DNA from: Oleiphilus messinensis
GTDB taxonomy: Bacteria > Pseudomonadota > Gammaproteobacteria > Pseudomonadales > Oleiphilaceae
Direction of reading: 5' to 3'
Assembly (NCBI RefSeq): GCF_002162375.1
Contig: NZ_CP021425.1
Location: 3,790,766-3,854,765 of the forward strand
Length of the DNA: 64,000 nt
A program made the translations under genes and the position numbers. The notes beneath the pieces were generated by a model, which searched no databases, was not told the DNA's origin, and saw only the letters and a list, made by a program, of their open reading frames with translations. Position 1 is the stretch's first letter. Each line of letters begins with the position of its first letter. Shown in pieces: positions 54,128 to 62,138 of the stretch.

Positions 54128-54694
54128 ATGACTGGCAAGCAAACACAGGCCATCAACACACCCAAAACCGAATCAACGTGTAATAATATGTCTGCAGATA
54201 TCCCGAACTACTCCGATTATGTCCTGGCTCAGATTGAGGCCATATCCGAAAGCGCCCCCATAAAACCGATACTCTCATGGGGGCTCGCACTACCGGATGA
54301 AATAATCAATACCATGAAGGCCCGAAACATCGAGCATCATCACTACACCTGCGATGAAGCTCTTGCGTTCCTGACCAACTCGCCTGCGGTATCGCTTGCA
54401 CTTGTCAATCATGGATTACAGAGATTGACACGCGCACAAGCCCAATCCGCAATTGGCCAACTCAGAAACTACGTTGCAACTCGCATTCTTGTAGCCATCT
54501 ATCCAGAATTAGACTCTCCACTATCGTTTAACGACTGGCTAGCACTGGGGTTCCGCAAAGGCCCGACAGTTAAACTATCCGGACGGGCTGTAGCAACTTA
54601 CGAATACAATCTCGTCAGTTACAATCCAAAACGGGAGTGGAACAATTCGAAGAACTGGGCCAATCCCGAGCTTTTTGATAAACACCGCTGGTAA
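54128..54694 (+). CDS. DUF6231-like protein
   Basis: Small cytoplasmic protein of about 188 residues. It ends KNWANPELFDKHRW, a C-terminal signature shared with the DUF6231 proteins of Pseudomonas and relatives. The centre has an Asp-rich nucleotide-like strand pattern (ALVNHGLQRLTRAQAQSAIG). Function is unknown; it is divergent from sohB. The start is not certain: ATG at 54128 or at 54188. Family call is from memory. Confidence 0.65.
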   Translation: MTGKQTQAINTPKTESTCNNMSADIPNYSDYVLAQIEAISESAPIKPILSWGLALPDEIINTMKARNIEHHHYTCDEALAFLTNSPAVSLALVNHGLQRLTRAQAQSAIGQLRNYVATRILVAIYPELDSPLSFNDWLALGFRKGPTVKLSGRAVATYEYNLVSYNPKREWNNSKNWANPELFDKHRW

Positions 54695-54703
54695 TCGAGG
54701 CAT

Positions 54704-55465
54704 TCAGGATTTGAGCCGGTAACCTGTTTTAAAAATCCACCGGATCATCAATAGACAGGCGGTAAGAAATACCAGGATCATGGCCAGACTAACTCCTACA
54801 CTGACATCGGAGACACCATAAAAACTCCAGCGAAAACCGCTGATCAGATAGACAACAGGATTAAAAAGAGTAACCGTTTGCCAAAAAGGTGGCAGCATAT
54901 CAATCGAATAAAAACTCCCCCCTAGAAAAGCCAGGGGTGTCACAATCATCAACGGAATTATTTGCAGTTTTTCAAACCCATCCGCCCAAACACCAATAAT
55001 AAAACCGAATAGACTAAAGGTAATCGCGGTCAGAACCAGAAAGAACACCATCCAGAACGGATGCTCGATCTGATAATCAACAAACAATCGAGCAGTAATT
55101 AGAATGAGCACACCCAGAATAATGGATTTGGTTGCGGCTGCCCCGACATACCCCAACACGATTTCAACCGCTGTGACCGGTGCTGAAAGAACCTCATAGA
55201 TCGTGCCCGTGAATTTGGGCATATAAATTCCAAAAGATGCATTTGAGATGCTCTCCCCAAGCAGAGACAACATCAACAATCCGGGAATAATAAAAGCACC
55301 GTAGCTGATTCCGTCTATTTCCGTCATTCGGGAACCGATTGCGGCACCAAATACAACAAAATACAATGAGGTGGACAGCACCGGGGAGGCGATACTTTGC
55401 CAAATCGTTCGCCAGGCGCGCGCCATTTCAAACAAGTATATCGCGCGAATTGCATAATAATTCAT
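54704..55465 (-). CDS. ABC-2 type exporter permease
   Basis: Integral membrane permease of 253 residues with six hydrophobic segments. The ABC-2 signature region is visible in [20 protein letters not shown] (about 92-111) and in [20 protein letters not shown] near 180-200. The start ATGA overlaps the ATPase stop by four bases, so both are made together. It resembles YadH-type permeases. Substrate unknown; such pairs often export lipids, antibiotics or polysaccharide pieces. Confidence 0.93.
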   Translation of the reverse strand: MNYYAIRAIYLFEMARAWRTIWQSIASPVLSTSLYFVVFGAAIGSRMTEIDGISYGAFIIPGLLMLSLLGESISNASFGIYMPKFTGTIYEVLSAPVTAVEIVLGYVGAAATKSIILGVLILITARLFVDYQIEHPFWMVFFLVLTAITFSLFGFIIGVWADGFEKLQIIPLMIVTPLAFLGGSFYSIDMLPPFWQTVTLFNPVVYLISGFRWSFYGVSDVSVGVSLAMILVFLTACLLMIRWIFKTGYRLKS

Positions 55466-56385
55466 GACTCGGCCCTCACTAAGTCAACAAAAATTTCTTC
55501 CAGTGAACTTTGCTCTGATCGCAGATCTTTGAAATCGATACCCGCATCGCCCAGGGCTCTCAACAATTCAGCAATCCCCGTGTGTTCGTGCTGCGCATCA
55601 TACGTATAGGTGAGCTGTAAGCCATCATCAGACAGTATCAGCGGCATATCGGTCAATGATTGTGGTATGTCGGATAAAGGCTGCTGGAGCTGTAAAAACA
55701 GCTGTTTGTTTCCGAGACGTTCCATTAGCGTCGCCTTCTCTTCCACCAGCAGAATTTCACCTTTACGGATAACGCCGATACGGTCTGCCATTTCCTCCGC
55801 TTCTTCGATGTAGTGAGTGGTTAGTATAATGGTTACACCCTGTTCCCGAAGACCCGAAACCATCTTCCACATATCCCGACGCAATTCAACATCAACGCCT
55901 GCGGTCGGTTCATCGAGAAAAAGTATTTTGGGCTCATGGGACAGCGCTTTGGCAATCATGACCCGACGCTTCATACCACCGGACAACTCCATAATACGGT
56001 TATTACGCTTGTCCCATAGCGATAAATCACGAAGTACTTTCTCAACGTATTCTGGATTTTTAGGTTTACCGAATAAGCCTCTACTGAAATTAACGGTTGC
56101 CCAGACACTTTCGAAGGCATCAGTGGACAATTCCTGAGGAACCAGCCCGATTTTACTTCGCGCTTCACGGAACTGACCGACGATATTGTGACCATCAGCC
56201 ATAACGTCCCCTTCGGTCGGGTTAATGATGCCGCAGATCACACTGATTAACGTAGTTTTGCCCGCGCCATTGGGCCCCAAGAGGGCAAAAATCTCACCTT
56301 CCTCAATATTCAGGTTTATATTCCGTAAAGCCTGAAAGCCCCCTTCATAAGTTTTATGAAGATTTTTCACTGAGATGATAGACAC
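55462..56385 (-). CDS. ABC exporter ATP-binding protein
   Basis: ATPase of 307 residues, YadG-type. Walker [10 protein letters not shown], signature [16 protein letters not shown], Walker [13 protein letters not shown] and switch His in [11 protein letters not shown] are all intact. A C-terminal domain of about 80 residues follows, as in drug- and lipid-type ABC-2 ATPases. The start is a GTG with AAGGA eight bases upstream. It precedes the permease at 54704. Together they form a two-gene exporter. Confidence 0.95.
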   Translation of the reverse strand: MSIISVKNLHKTYEGGFQALRNINLNIEEGEIFALLGPNGAGKTTLISVICGIINPTEGDVMADGHNIVGQFREARSKIGLVPQELSTDAFESVWATVNFSRGLFGKPKNPEYVEKVLRDLSLWDKRNNRIMELSGGMKRRVMIAKALSHEPKILFLDEPTAGVDVELRRDMWKMVSGLREQGVTIILTTHYIEEAEEMADRIGVIRKGEILLVEEKATLMERLGNKQLFLQLQQPLSDIPQSLTDMPLILSDDGLQLTYTYDAQHEHTGIAELLRALGDAGIDFKDLRSEQSSLEEIFVDLVRAES

Positions 56386-56463
56386 TTTAAGATTCCTTAT
56401 TCTATTCAATCCGAGCCGGCTCTATACTTAGAGTAGGCGAACTATCTATTTCGAGGTAAATCT

Positions 56464-57207
56464 ATGCCTGCCTTGCTGGCGATGATTCTATTTTTTGCAT
56501 TGAGTTTACAGACGGTATCCGCAAAGGATTTGATAATCGGAACCAGTTTCTCTATCCCGCCTTATGTTATTCAGGAGTCCAACAATGGTATTCAAATTGA
56601 TATTATTCGAGAAGCATTTGCTTTAGTTGGGCATAATGTCAGCATTTTTTTCGCATCCAACAAGCGCAGCCTGGACTACTTGCTCAACCGAAAGATTGAC
56701 GGCATGAACAATATGCCCCCGAACTTTGAGGGCACTTACTATTCTGATGCGATTACCAATTTCACAAATGTGGCTATAGCACTTAAGCACAGAAACATTA
56801 CAGTCAATAAGATTGAAGACTTGTCCCCTTACCGGATTGTCGCGTTTCAGAACGCATCAAAATACCTCGGCCCGGTGTTTGCCCGCTTCGCACAAGACGA
56901 AAACTCGAATTATCTTGAAGTCGTATCCCAACAATCCCAGACCTTTTTATTGTTCAGCCGAAGAACCGATTTCATTGTGATGGAAAAACTCATCTTTCAG
57001 TACTATCGTGCACATGGATCCCAACTGCTAGGCCAAAAAGCGACGCGGGAACAGGTAACGTTTTACCCGCTATTTGAACCTTCACCCAGACGGATCGGTT
57101 TTCACGACCCCCAGCTGCGGGACCAGTTTAACGCCGGCTTTCGAACGCTGGAAGCAAGCGGACGAATTAAGACCATCATCGAAACGTACTTGAAACCAAC
57201 AGAGTAA
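56464..57207 (+). CDS. Orphan SBP_bac_3-type periplasmic binding protein
   Basis: Exported protein of 247 residues. Signal peptide LLAMILFFALSLQTVSA is followed by the type II binding fold: DLIIGTSFSIPPYVIQESNN, GIQIDIIREAFALVGHNVSI, and near the end FNAGFRTLEASGRIKTIIET. No importer is linked to it. It is divergent from the ABC-2 ATPase and convergent with the DUF2244 gene. It resembles the protein at 49578 in fold and size and may belong to the same expanded group. Confidence 0.85.
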   Translation: MPALLAMILFFALSLQTVSAKDLIIGTSFSIPPYVIQESNNGIQIDIIREAFALVGHNVSIFFASNKRSLDYLLNRKIDGMNNMPPNFEGTYYSDAITNFTNVAIALKHRNITVNKIEDLSPYRIVAFQNASKYLGPVFARFAQDENSNYLEVVSQQSQTFLLFSRRTDFIVMEKLIFQYYRAHGSQLLGQKATREQVTFYPLFEPSPRRIGFHDPQLRDQFNAGFRTLEASGRIKTIIETYLKPTE

Positions 57208-57223
57208 TCGAGCAGGCCAGGCG

Positions 57224-57709
57224 TCAAAAACCAAGCCGATAGTTTTCGATCAACACCTTCAGTTCTTTTATTAACGCTTCACGCTCGGCCACACTCACCC
57301 TTGATGCAAAAGGCACCATCACATCACCAAATACAACGGCAAGGTTATGTTCACCACTTTGACTCAAAGCAATATTTAATCTGACGCTTAAACGCTGAGA
57401 CTTCCATTCCTGTTCCGGCCCGTTTACACCTTTCTGCAAGATCACCGTCACAGGTGTCAGGGTCAAAACTTCCCGAATCGAAATAGCACGCAGCAGTGTG
57501 CGCAAGATAAAAAACAGCAAAAGTAATTCAGCACCGGAAAACAGCAGGATAACAGGTGCACCAGACCATAAACTCACCACACCCACAAGCCCGCTCACTG
57601 CAGCCAGTGCCAACAGTATTTGCCTGTGTCCACGCCACCCAGCCGAACTGTTGGGTACAACAATCAAGGTAGCGCAAGCATTGTTTTCACCCGGTATGAT
57701 TTTAACCAT
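57224..57709 (-). CDS. DUF2244 family membrane protein
   Basis: Protein of 161 residues with two transmembrane segments (about 28-45 and 50-70) and a C-terminal cytoplasmic domain starting with LTLTPVTVILQKGVNGPEQE. This is the DUF2244 layout, found in many proteobacteria next to cytochrome oxidase or stand-alone. Function unknown. AGGTG precedes the start at good spacing. Confidence 0.88.
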   Translation of the reverse strand: MVKIIPGENNACATLIVVPNSSAGWRGHRQILLALAAVSGLVGVVSLWSGAPVILLFSGAELLLLFFILRTLLRAISIREVLTLTPVTVILQKGVNGPEQEWKSQRLSVRLNIALSQSGEHNLAVVFGDVMVPFASRVSVAEREALIKELKVLIENYRLGF

Positions 57710-57817
57710 AGTGCACCTGATTCAGGTTAGGGCACACCCTACTCTATAATAATGACAGACTGCAGAAATCACAGTCTACCATTGTCTATAGTCAAACCTT
57801 CCGGATTTTACAACAAC

Positions 57818-59050
57818 TCAGGCGCGGCGTTTTCGGAACGCGTATAATCCGGCATTACCAAGAGTTTTCGCGAAGGTCATCCACTCACTGAGATTAGGCT
57901 TGGGCGCTTTACGTTGCGCCATTCTGGCCATTTGAGCTTCGTACCAGGTAATATCCAGCGTCGCAATTTTGTCGACCAGCTTTACCCCGGTCGTCAACGG
58001 TTTGAGATTGATTTTATAAGCCACATTGTTCATCGCCTTTGCCGGCATATCCGGTACAACTGCAAGTGGCCGGGCTAACCCGACAAAATCACAGGCACCA
58101 GAAGCCAACGCGTCGTTCATACCTTTAGTACTTCTAAAGCCTCCAGTCACCACCAAAGGGGTATCGATCAGATTGCGCACTTTTTCCGCATAATCTAAAA
58201 AGTAAGCTTCTCGCTGTACCGTGCTTTGTTTTCGCTTGTGGCCCACCATGGCGGGGCTTTCGTAGGTTCCACCCGACACTTCGATCAAGTCGATACCGGC
58301 TTTCGCCAATTCCACCACAACGGTCATGGATTCCTCTTCGGTAAATCCTCCACGCATGAAATCCGCAGAGTTCAACTTTATGCCAATGGGATAATCAGCA
58401 CCCACTTCAGCCCGCATGGCTTCGTACACTGCTTTTACAAAGCGCATGCGGTTTTCGAGGCTGCCACCCCATTGATCTGAACGTTGATTGTGTCGTGATG
58501 AAAGAAACTGACTGACCAGGTAACCGTGGGCGCCATGAATCTGAACCCCGGTAAACCCGACCTCTTTAGCCAGGCGCGCAGCGGTTGCGAACTTGCCGAT
58601 AATCCCTTGAATTTCGGATTCCGTCAACGCGCGGGGCTTATTGAACCCAAGCTCCAATCCGTTTTCCAGCTGAATCGCCGAGGGAGCTACTGGCTCTTTG
58701 GTCATAAAATTGGGTATCTGCTTACCCGGATGATTGAGCTGCGCCCAAAATTGAGTATTGTGCAAACTGCCTGCGCGAGCCCACTTTTTAAAGGCCTGCA
58801 AATCACTGGCCTCATCAAGTACAACATTTTTAGGTTCGCCCAACGCTGTGCGATCGATCATAATATTCCCGGACATCATAATGCCAATACCACCTTCCGC
58901 CCAGAGTTTGTATAGATTAGTCAGACCATCGGTAGGGTTGTGCTGCTTGTTCCCCAACTGCTCGCTCATCGCCGATTTGAATGTCCTGTTTTTAATCATC
59001 ACACTGTTTTTCAGGGTGAAAGCTGTGCTGATATCTACGGATGTTGTCAT
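57818..59050 (-). CDS. Old Yellow Enzyme-family NADH:flavin oxidoreductase
   Basis: FMN enzyme of 410 residues that should reduce alpha,beta-unsaturated carbonyls or similar electrophiles with NAD(P)H. Barrel elements: LKNSVMIKNRTFKSAMSEQL, FWAQLNHPGKQ, the His-x-x-Gly-Tyr-Leu catalytic motif VQIHGAHGYLVSQFLSSRHN followed by SLENRMRFV, IGIKLNSADF, and CDFVGLARPL near the FMN phosphate. It is the only gene of its unit. A TetR operator-like palindrome lies just upstream (59077-59091) and a TetR gene follows, as in NemR/NemA. Confidence 0.92.
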   Translation of the reverse strand: MTTSVDISTAFTLKNSVMIKNRTFKSAMSEQLGNKQHNPTDGLTNLYKLWAEGGIGIMMSGNIMIDRTALGEPKNVVLDEASDLQAFKKWARAGSLHNTQFWAQLNHPGKQIPNFMTKEPVAPSAIQLENGLELGFNKPRALTESEIQGIIGKFATAARLAKEVGFTGVQIHGAHGYLVSQFLSSRHNQRSDQWGGSLENRMRFVKAVYEAMRAEVGADYPIGIKLNSADFMRGGFTEEESMTVVVELAKAGIDLIEVSGGTYESPAMVGHKRKQSTVQREAYFLDYAEKVRNLIDTPLVVTGGFRSTKGMNDALASGACDFVGLARPLAVVPDMPAKAMNNVAYKINLKPLTTGVKLVDKIATLDITWYEAQMARMAQRKAPKPNLSEWMTFAKTLGNAGLYAFRKRRA

Positions 59051-59076
59051 CGATTACTCCTGATCGCAAATTTAAT

Positions 59077-59091
59077 TAGACCGGTCGTCTA
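59077..59091. promoter_or_regulatory. TetR operator-like palindrome before the OYE gene
   Basis: TAGACCGGTCGTCTA: TAGAC pairs with GTCTA, and GACCGGTC inside it is itself a perfect palindrome. It starts 27 bases before the OYE ATG. The core GACCGGTCGTCT recurs before the TetR gene with one change (59804-59817). It resembles the E. coli NemR box TAGACC-GGTCTA. Confidence 0.6.
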
Positions 59092-59109
59092 CTAATAAGT
59101 TATAAAAAT

Positions 59110-59151
59110 AGGTGATATCCTGAGCGGCGAACCGTTCAACATATATCACCT
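59110..59151 (-). terminator. Hairpin terminator after the TetR gene
   Basis: AGGTGATAT pairs with ATATCACCT over nine bases, with an inner GAGCGG/CCGTTC stem. Read on the minus strand it is followed by ATTTTTA, a terminator tail for the TetR gene that ends at 59191. Confidence 0.65.
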
Positions 59152-59152
59152 T

Positions 59153-59197
59153 TTTACTGTTTAGAGTCTACTGCTTTACTGTTTAAAGTCTTACTGC
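59153..59197. repeat. Two-copy 22-bp tandem repeat at the TetR stop codon
   Basis: TTTACTGTTTAGAGTCTACT plus GC (59153-59174) is followed by a 23-base near copy (59175-59197). The second unit includes the TAA stop of the TetR gene (59191-59193). Confidence 0.75.
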
Positions 59198-59790
59198 TTC
59201 ACAAGCAACGTATTAAACGTAACATCTACCAGGCTGCGGGTTCGGTCGACGCAACCTTCAAGCTTCATACGCAGTAAACTGCCTTCCCATAAAGACCAAA
59301 TTAGCTCCGCTATGGTATCCGCCGGAATATCCTTACGCATATCACCTTCCACCTGAGCCTGCACAACCAATGCAGAAAGTCGCCGCTGCCACAACTGGAC
59401 ACCTTCAATCATCGCCTGCTGGCAAAGACTCAAACTGCCGCCAATTTCTGCTGCAATACTGCCAACCAGACAGCCTTGCTGGCAGCCACTGTTGTCATGC
59501 TTATTCAGCATATAAGCATAAAGAAGTTTCAGTTTTTGGGATGCCGGAAAATCTGTCCCCTCAACAAATGCGTCAAACTGGCCTAATACTTGTTGGTTAT
59601 ACTCCCGAATAATGGCTGCCACATAGGCCTCTTTACTCTCAAAGTAATTATAAAAAGAGCCTTTGGGCACTCGCACGGCATCCAGCACTTGTTTAATGCC
59701 AGTGCCATGATATCCATGCTCAGAGAGTTGTTTGATACCCTCTTCCAGGAGCGCTTTCTGTGTATGTTCTGATCTTCTCGGTCTTGCCAT
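59191..59790 (-). CDS. TetR-family transcriptional regulator (NemR-like)
   Basis: Repressor of 199 residues. The N-terminal HTH is GIKQLSEHGYHGTGIKQVLD then VPKGSFYNYFESKEAYVAAI, a typical TetR pattern. The C-terminal ligand domain has several Cys (SGCQQGCLVGSIAAEIGGSL), as in NemR, which senses electrophiles through cysteine. It ends 140 bases before the OYE gene start on the same strand. A palindrome before its own start (59804-59815) matches the one before the OYE gene, which supports joint control. Confidence 0.92.
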   Translation of the reverse strand: MARPRRSEHTQKALLEEGIKQLSEHGYHGTGIKQVLDAVRVPKGSFYNYFESKEAYVAAIIREYNQQVLGQFDAFVEGTDFPASQKLKLLYAYMLNKHDNSGCQQGCLVGSIAAEIGGSLSLCQQAMIEGVQLWQRRLSALVVQAQVEGDMRKDIPADTIAELIWSLWEGSLLRMKLEGCVDRTRSLVDVTFNTLLVKQ

Positions 59791-59803
59791 GGCTAAAAAT
59801 TAT

Positions 59804-59815
59804 ACGACCAGTCGT
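59804..59815. promoter_or_regulatory. TetR operator-like palindrome before the TetR gene
   Basis: ACGACCAGTCGT: ACGAC pairs with GTCGT around CA, 13 bases before the TetR start. It shares GACC[A/G]GTCGTCT with the site at 59077-59091. Confidence 0.6.
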
Positions 59816-59837
59816 CTTTTAATGGAAGAAATTTTTT

Positions 59838-60695
59838 TTAAATTCCCAATGAAGCCAGCAGATCGTCCACTTCATCCTGATCCGTACCGCTCAACTGCCC
59901 GGGCTTCAAGTTCGCATTGCTTTCCTTTGCACCACCGAAAATTTCATTGAGCGACATGATGGTCAACATAAACTTCTGATCCGTAATTTGATCCTCTGAA
60001 TACAGATTCATACACTGGATCAACTCCGACTGCAAAGCATCCCTTACTTTGTTTTGCTGGGTTTCACTCAACCCTTCGACCCGCTCGATCACACGGGATT
60101 CAATTCCCTCCATAAGCGACATATGTCGCTCCTTCATATCCTGATATGTTGAATTGATTTTACCCAGCTCGGAACCACAGGAATTAACCATGTTCTTGAT
60201 TTGTGCGGTACGCTCCTCAACCCGAAGCTCCAGGTTTTCATTTAACTCCCGGATTTCCTCTTCCGCATTTTTTCGGCGGGTGACATCATCCAGAATGACG
60301 GCGAAAACAATGTCACCCTGGTGCAATAACTTATAGGTTGAGATCGAAATCCACTTTTGATTACCCTCAAAGTCTACGCGTAATTCAAATTCACCGGTTA
60401 CCTCTTCATTGGCAGCGAGAAATTCCAGATATCGACATGCCCCGACTTCAGCATCTTCATCATCCATCAAGGACATTCCACCTCGAGGTTGGATGGGATT
60501 AAACTCTGCAGAGCTATACTGCTTAAGCTCGGGAATGAGTTCACACAAAGAAAGACCTTCAACTTCACCTTCCTGGCGATTGAAGATTCCACGGATTCCC
60601 GGAGACGATGAGAGTATAATGCCATCGCTCTTGATTGTCAGAAGTGCGAAATCCGCTGCCACTAACAAAATATCGACGACATCTGATTTCTTCAT
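59838..60695 (-). CDS. PAS-domain protein with coiled-coil region
   Basis: Cytoplasmic protein of 285 residues. A PAS-like sensor domain fills about 10-135 (SDGIILSSSPGIRGIFNRQE, then EFELRVDFEGNQKWISISTY). A long charged helical region follows (about 135-200, RKNAEEEIRELNENLELRVE), then a C-terminal segment (LSGTDQDEVDDLLASLGI) that resembles the short docking motifs found in some chemotaxis and flagellar proteins. No kinase, GGDEF or EAL domain is present, so it is a stand-alone signalling adaptor. Confidence 0.8.
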   Translation of the reverse strand: MKKSDVVDILLVAADFALLTIKSDGIILSSSPGIRGIFNRQEGEVEGLSLCELIPELKQYSSAEFNPIQPRGGMSLMDDEDAEVGACRYLEFLAANEEVTGEFELRVDFEGNQKWISISTYKLLHQGDIVFAVILDDVTRRKNAEEEIRELNENLELRVEERTAQIKNMVNSCGSELGKINSTYQDMKERHMSLMEGIESRVIERVEGLSETQQNKVRDALQSELIQCMNLYSEDQITDQKFMLTIMSLNEIFGGAKESNANLKPGQLSGTDQDEVDDLLASLGI

Positions 60696-60787
60696 AATTT
60701 AACTCTTTGCGTTCACTGCTTGCTCTAAGGCAACTGACTTGCGCATCCACTCAGGAAACGCTTCCCTCTATAAACCATAGCAATAGA

Positions 60788-61987
60788 TCAAACAAAAGCA
60801 ATTTGAGTAATCCCCCCATATGTGAGCGCCACTACAACTAACCAGATAATGTGAAACCTAAACAGGCGAAGCAACACCAAGCCCAGGATAATGACAGCAA
60901 AATCCACACGACTCGTCACCGCAGACACAAATACAGGGTCGTAAAGTGCCGTAAGCAATAGCCCGACAACAGCAGCATTGATCGCGGCCACGGAACCTGC
61001 AATAAGGGATTGACGAGAAAGCCTGAGCCAATAGTTCTGCAAAACCAGAACCAGTAAAAATCCTGGCAGGAAAATACCAAGTGTTGCGATCAATGCGCCC
61101 ATTAGGGGACTACTCGGCAGCAACTGTACGCCAAGATATGTTGCAAGTGAAAACATCGGCCCCGGCACCGCTTGTGCGGCGGCATAACCTGAAAGAAATT
61201 GATCAGGCGTCAGGGCATCGCCAACCGTTTCCTGCAAGAGAGGCAACACAACATGACCGCCCCCGAAGACCAGACTACCGGCATGGAAAAAATCTGCAAA
61301 TAACGTAAAAAATGAATGGACTTCAGGAACAAAGAGAACACCAAACCAACCCGCTACAAAGACCAACATTGCTATTTTAGACGTCACTGTGTGAGTGTTC
61401 GACTGGATCAATTCAGCCTCGTGGTCATTTGTCTCAGGGCTTTTTTTATCGGAATTACGACGGTGCGCCCCAATGCTCCCCATAATAGCAGCCAGCAATA
61501 AGACCAGGACTTGCCATTCGATACCTGGCAGACAGAGCAGTATTATGGCAGTACCGAAAGCAATACACTGATGCAGACGTCGCTGGCAAAAAGCGCCGTA
61601 CATCGTCAAAACGGCATCAGCAACCACAATTACTGCCAGTAACTTCAAGCCTGCGATAACACCACTATATAAAGGCATCCCCAGAAAATGCTGCCCCAAA
61701 GTCGCGAGCAGGAACATCAGCAAAAACGAGGGCAAGGTAAAACCAATAAATGCCGCAACGCCACCCAATAAACCAGCCCGCTCAAGCCCAATCGCGAATC
61801 CGACCTGACTGGAGCCTGGGCCTGGCAAAAACTGGCTCAGTGCGACCAGCTTGCCATAATGATCCACGCTTATCCATTTCAGGCGATCGACAAATTCTTT
61901 TTGAAAATAACCGATATGTGCCGCAGGCCCACCAAAACTGATTAAACCTAAAACAAAGAAACGCACAAATACAACCAACACCTGCAT
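60788..61987 (-). CDS. chrA: ChrA-family chromate transporter
   Basis: Inner-membrane transporter of 399 residues, the usual length of two-domain ChrA (CHR) proteins. Both CHR halves are present: VFVRFFVLGLISFGGPAAHI near residue 5, with the FGGP motif, and later SLVFGGGHVVLPLLQETVGD, with FGGG. ALSQFLPGPGSSQVGFAIGL and AAQAVPGPMFSLATYLGVQL are the paired LPGP/VPGP motifs. About ten hydrophobic segments occur. It should export chromate in exchange for another anion. I chose the ATG at 61987; longer versions add a non-membrane segment that is unlike the family. Confidence 0.92.
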   Translation of the reverse strand: MQVLVVFVRFFVLGLISFGGPAAHIGYFQKEFVDRLKWISVDHYGKLVALSQFLPGPGSSQVGFAIGLERAGLLGGVAAFIGFTLPSFLLMFLLATLGQHFLGMPLYSGVIAGLKLLAVIVVADAVLTMYGAFCQRRLHQCIAFGTAIILLCLPGIEWQVLVLLLAAIMGSIGAHRRNSDKKSPETNDHEAELIQSNTHTVTSKIAMLVFVAGWFGVLFVPEVHSFFTLFADFFHAGSLVFGGGHVVLPLLQETVGDALTPDQFLSGYAAAQAVPGPMFSLATYLGVQLLPSSPLMGALIATLGIFLPGFLLVLVLQNYWLRLSRQSLIAGSVAAINAAVVGLLLTALYDPVFVSAVTSRVDFAVIILGLVLLRLFRFHIIWLVVVALTYGGITQIAFV

Positions 61988-62056
61988 GATGAGAACAACT
62001 CCGGTCAAATCATTTGAACATAGTATGGAAAAGTGAGCTCGAACACCTAGCTCATG

Positions 62057-62092
62057 ATTACGGCTGCGCTCAGGTCGAGCCCGAACCGTAAT
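62057..62092. terminator. Stem-loop between ade and chrA
   Basis: ATTACGG pairs with CCGTAAT over seven bases around a 22-base loop, about 50 bases past the ade stop on the minus strand. No T-run is seen, so it is only a possible terminator. Confidence 0.35.
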
Positions 62093-62138
62093 ACTCAGAT
62101 CTGATGATGACATATTTATGACATCGGGAATGGAAGCA

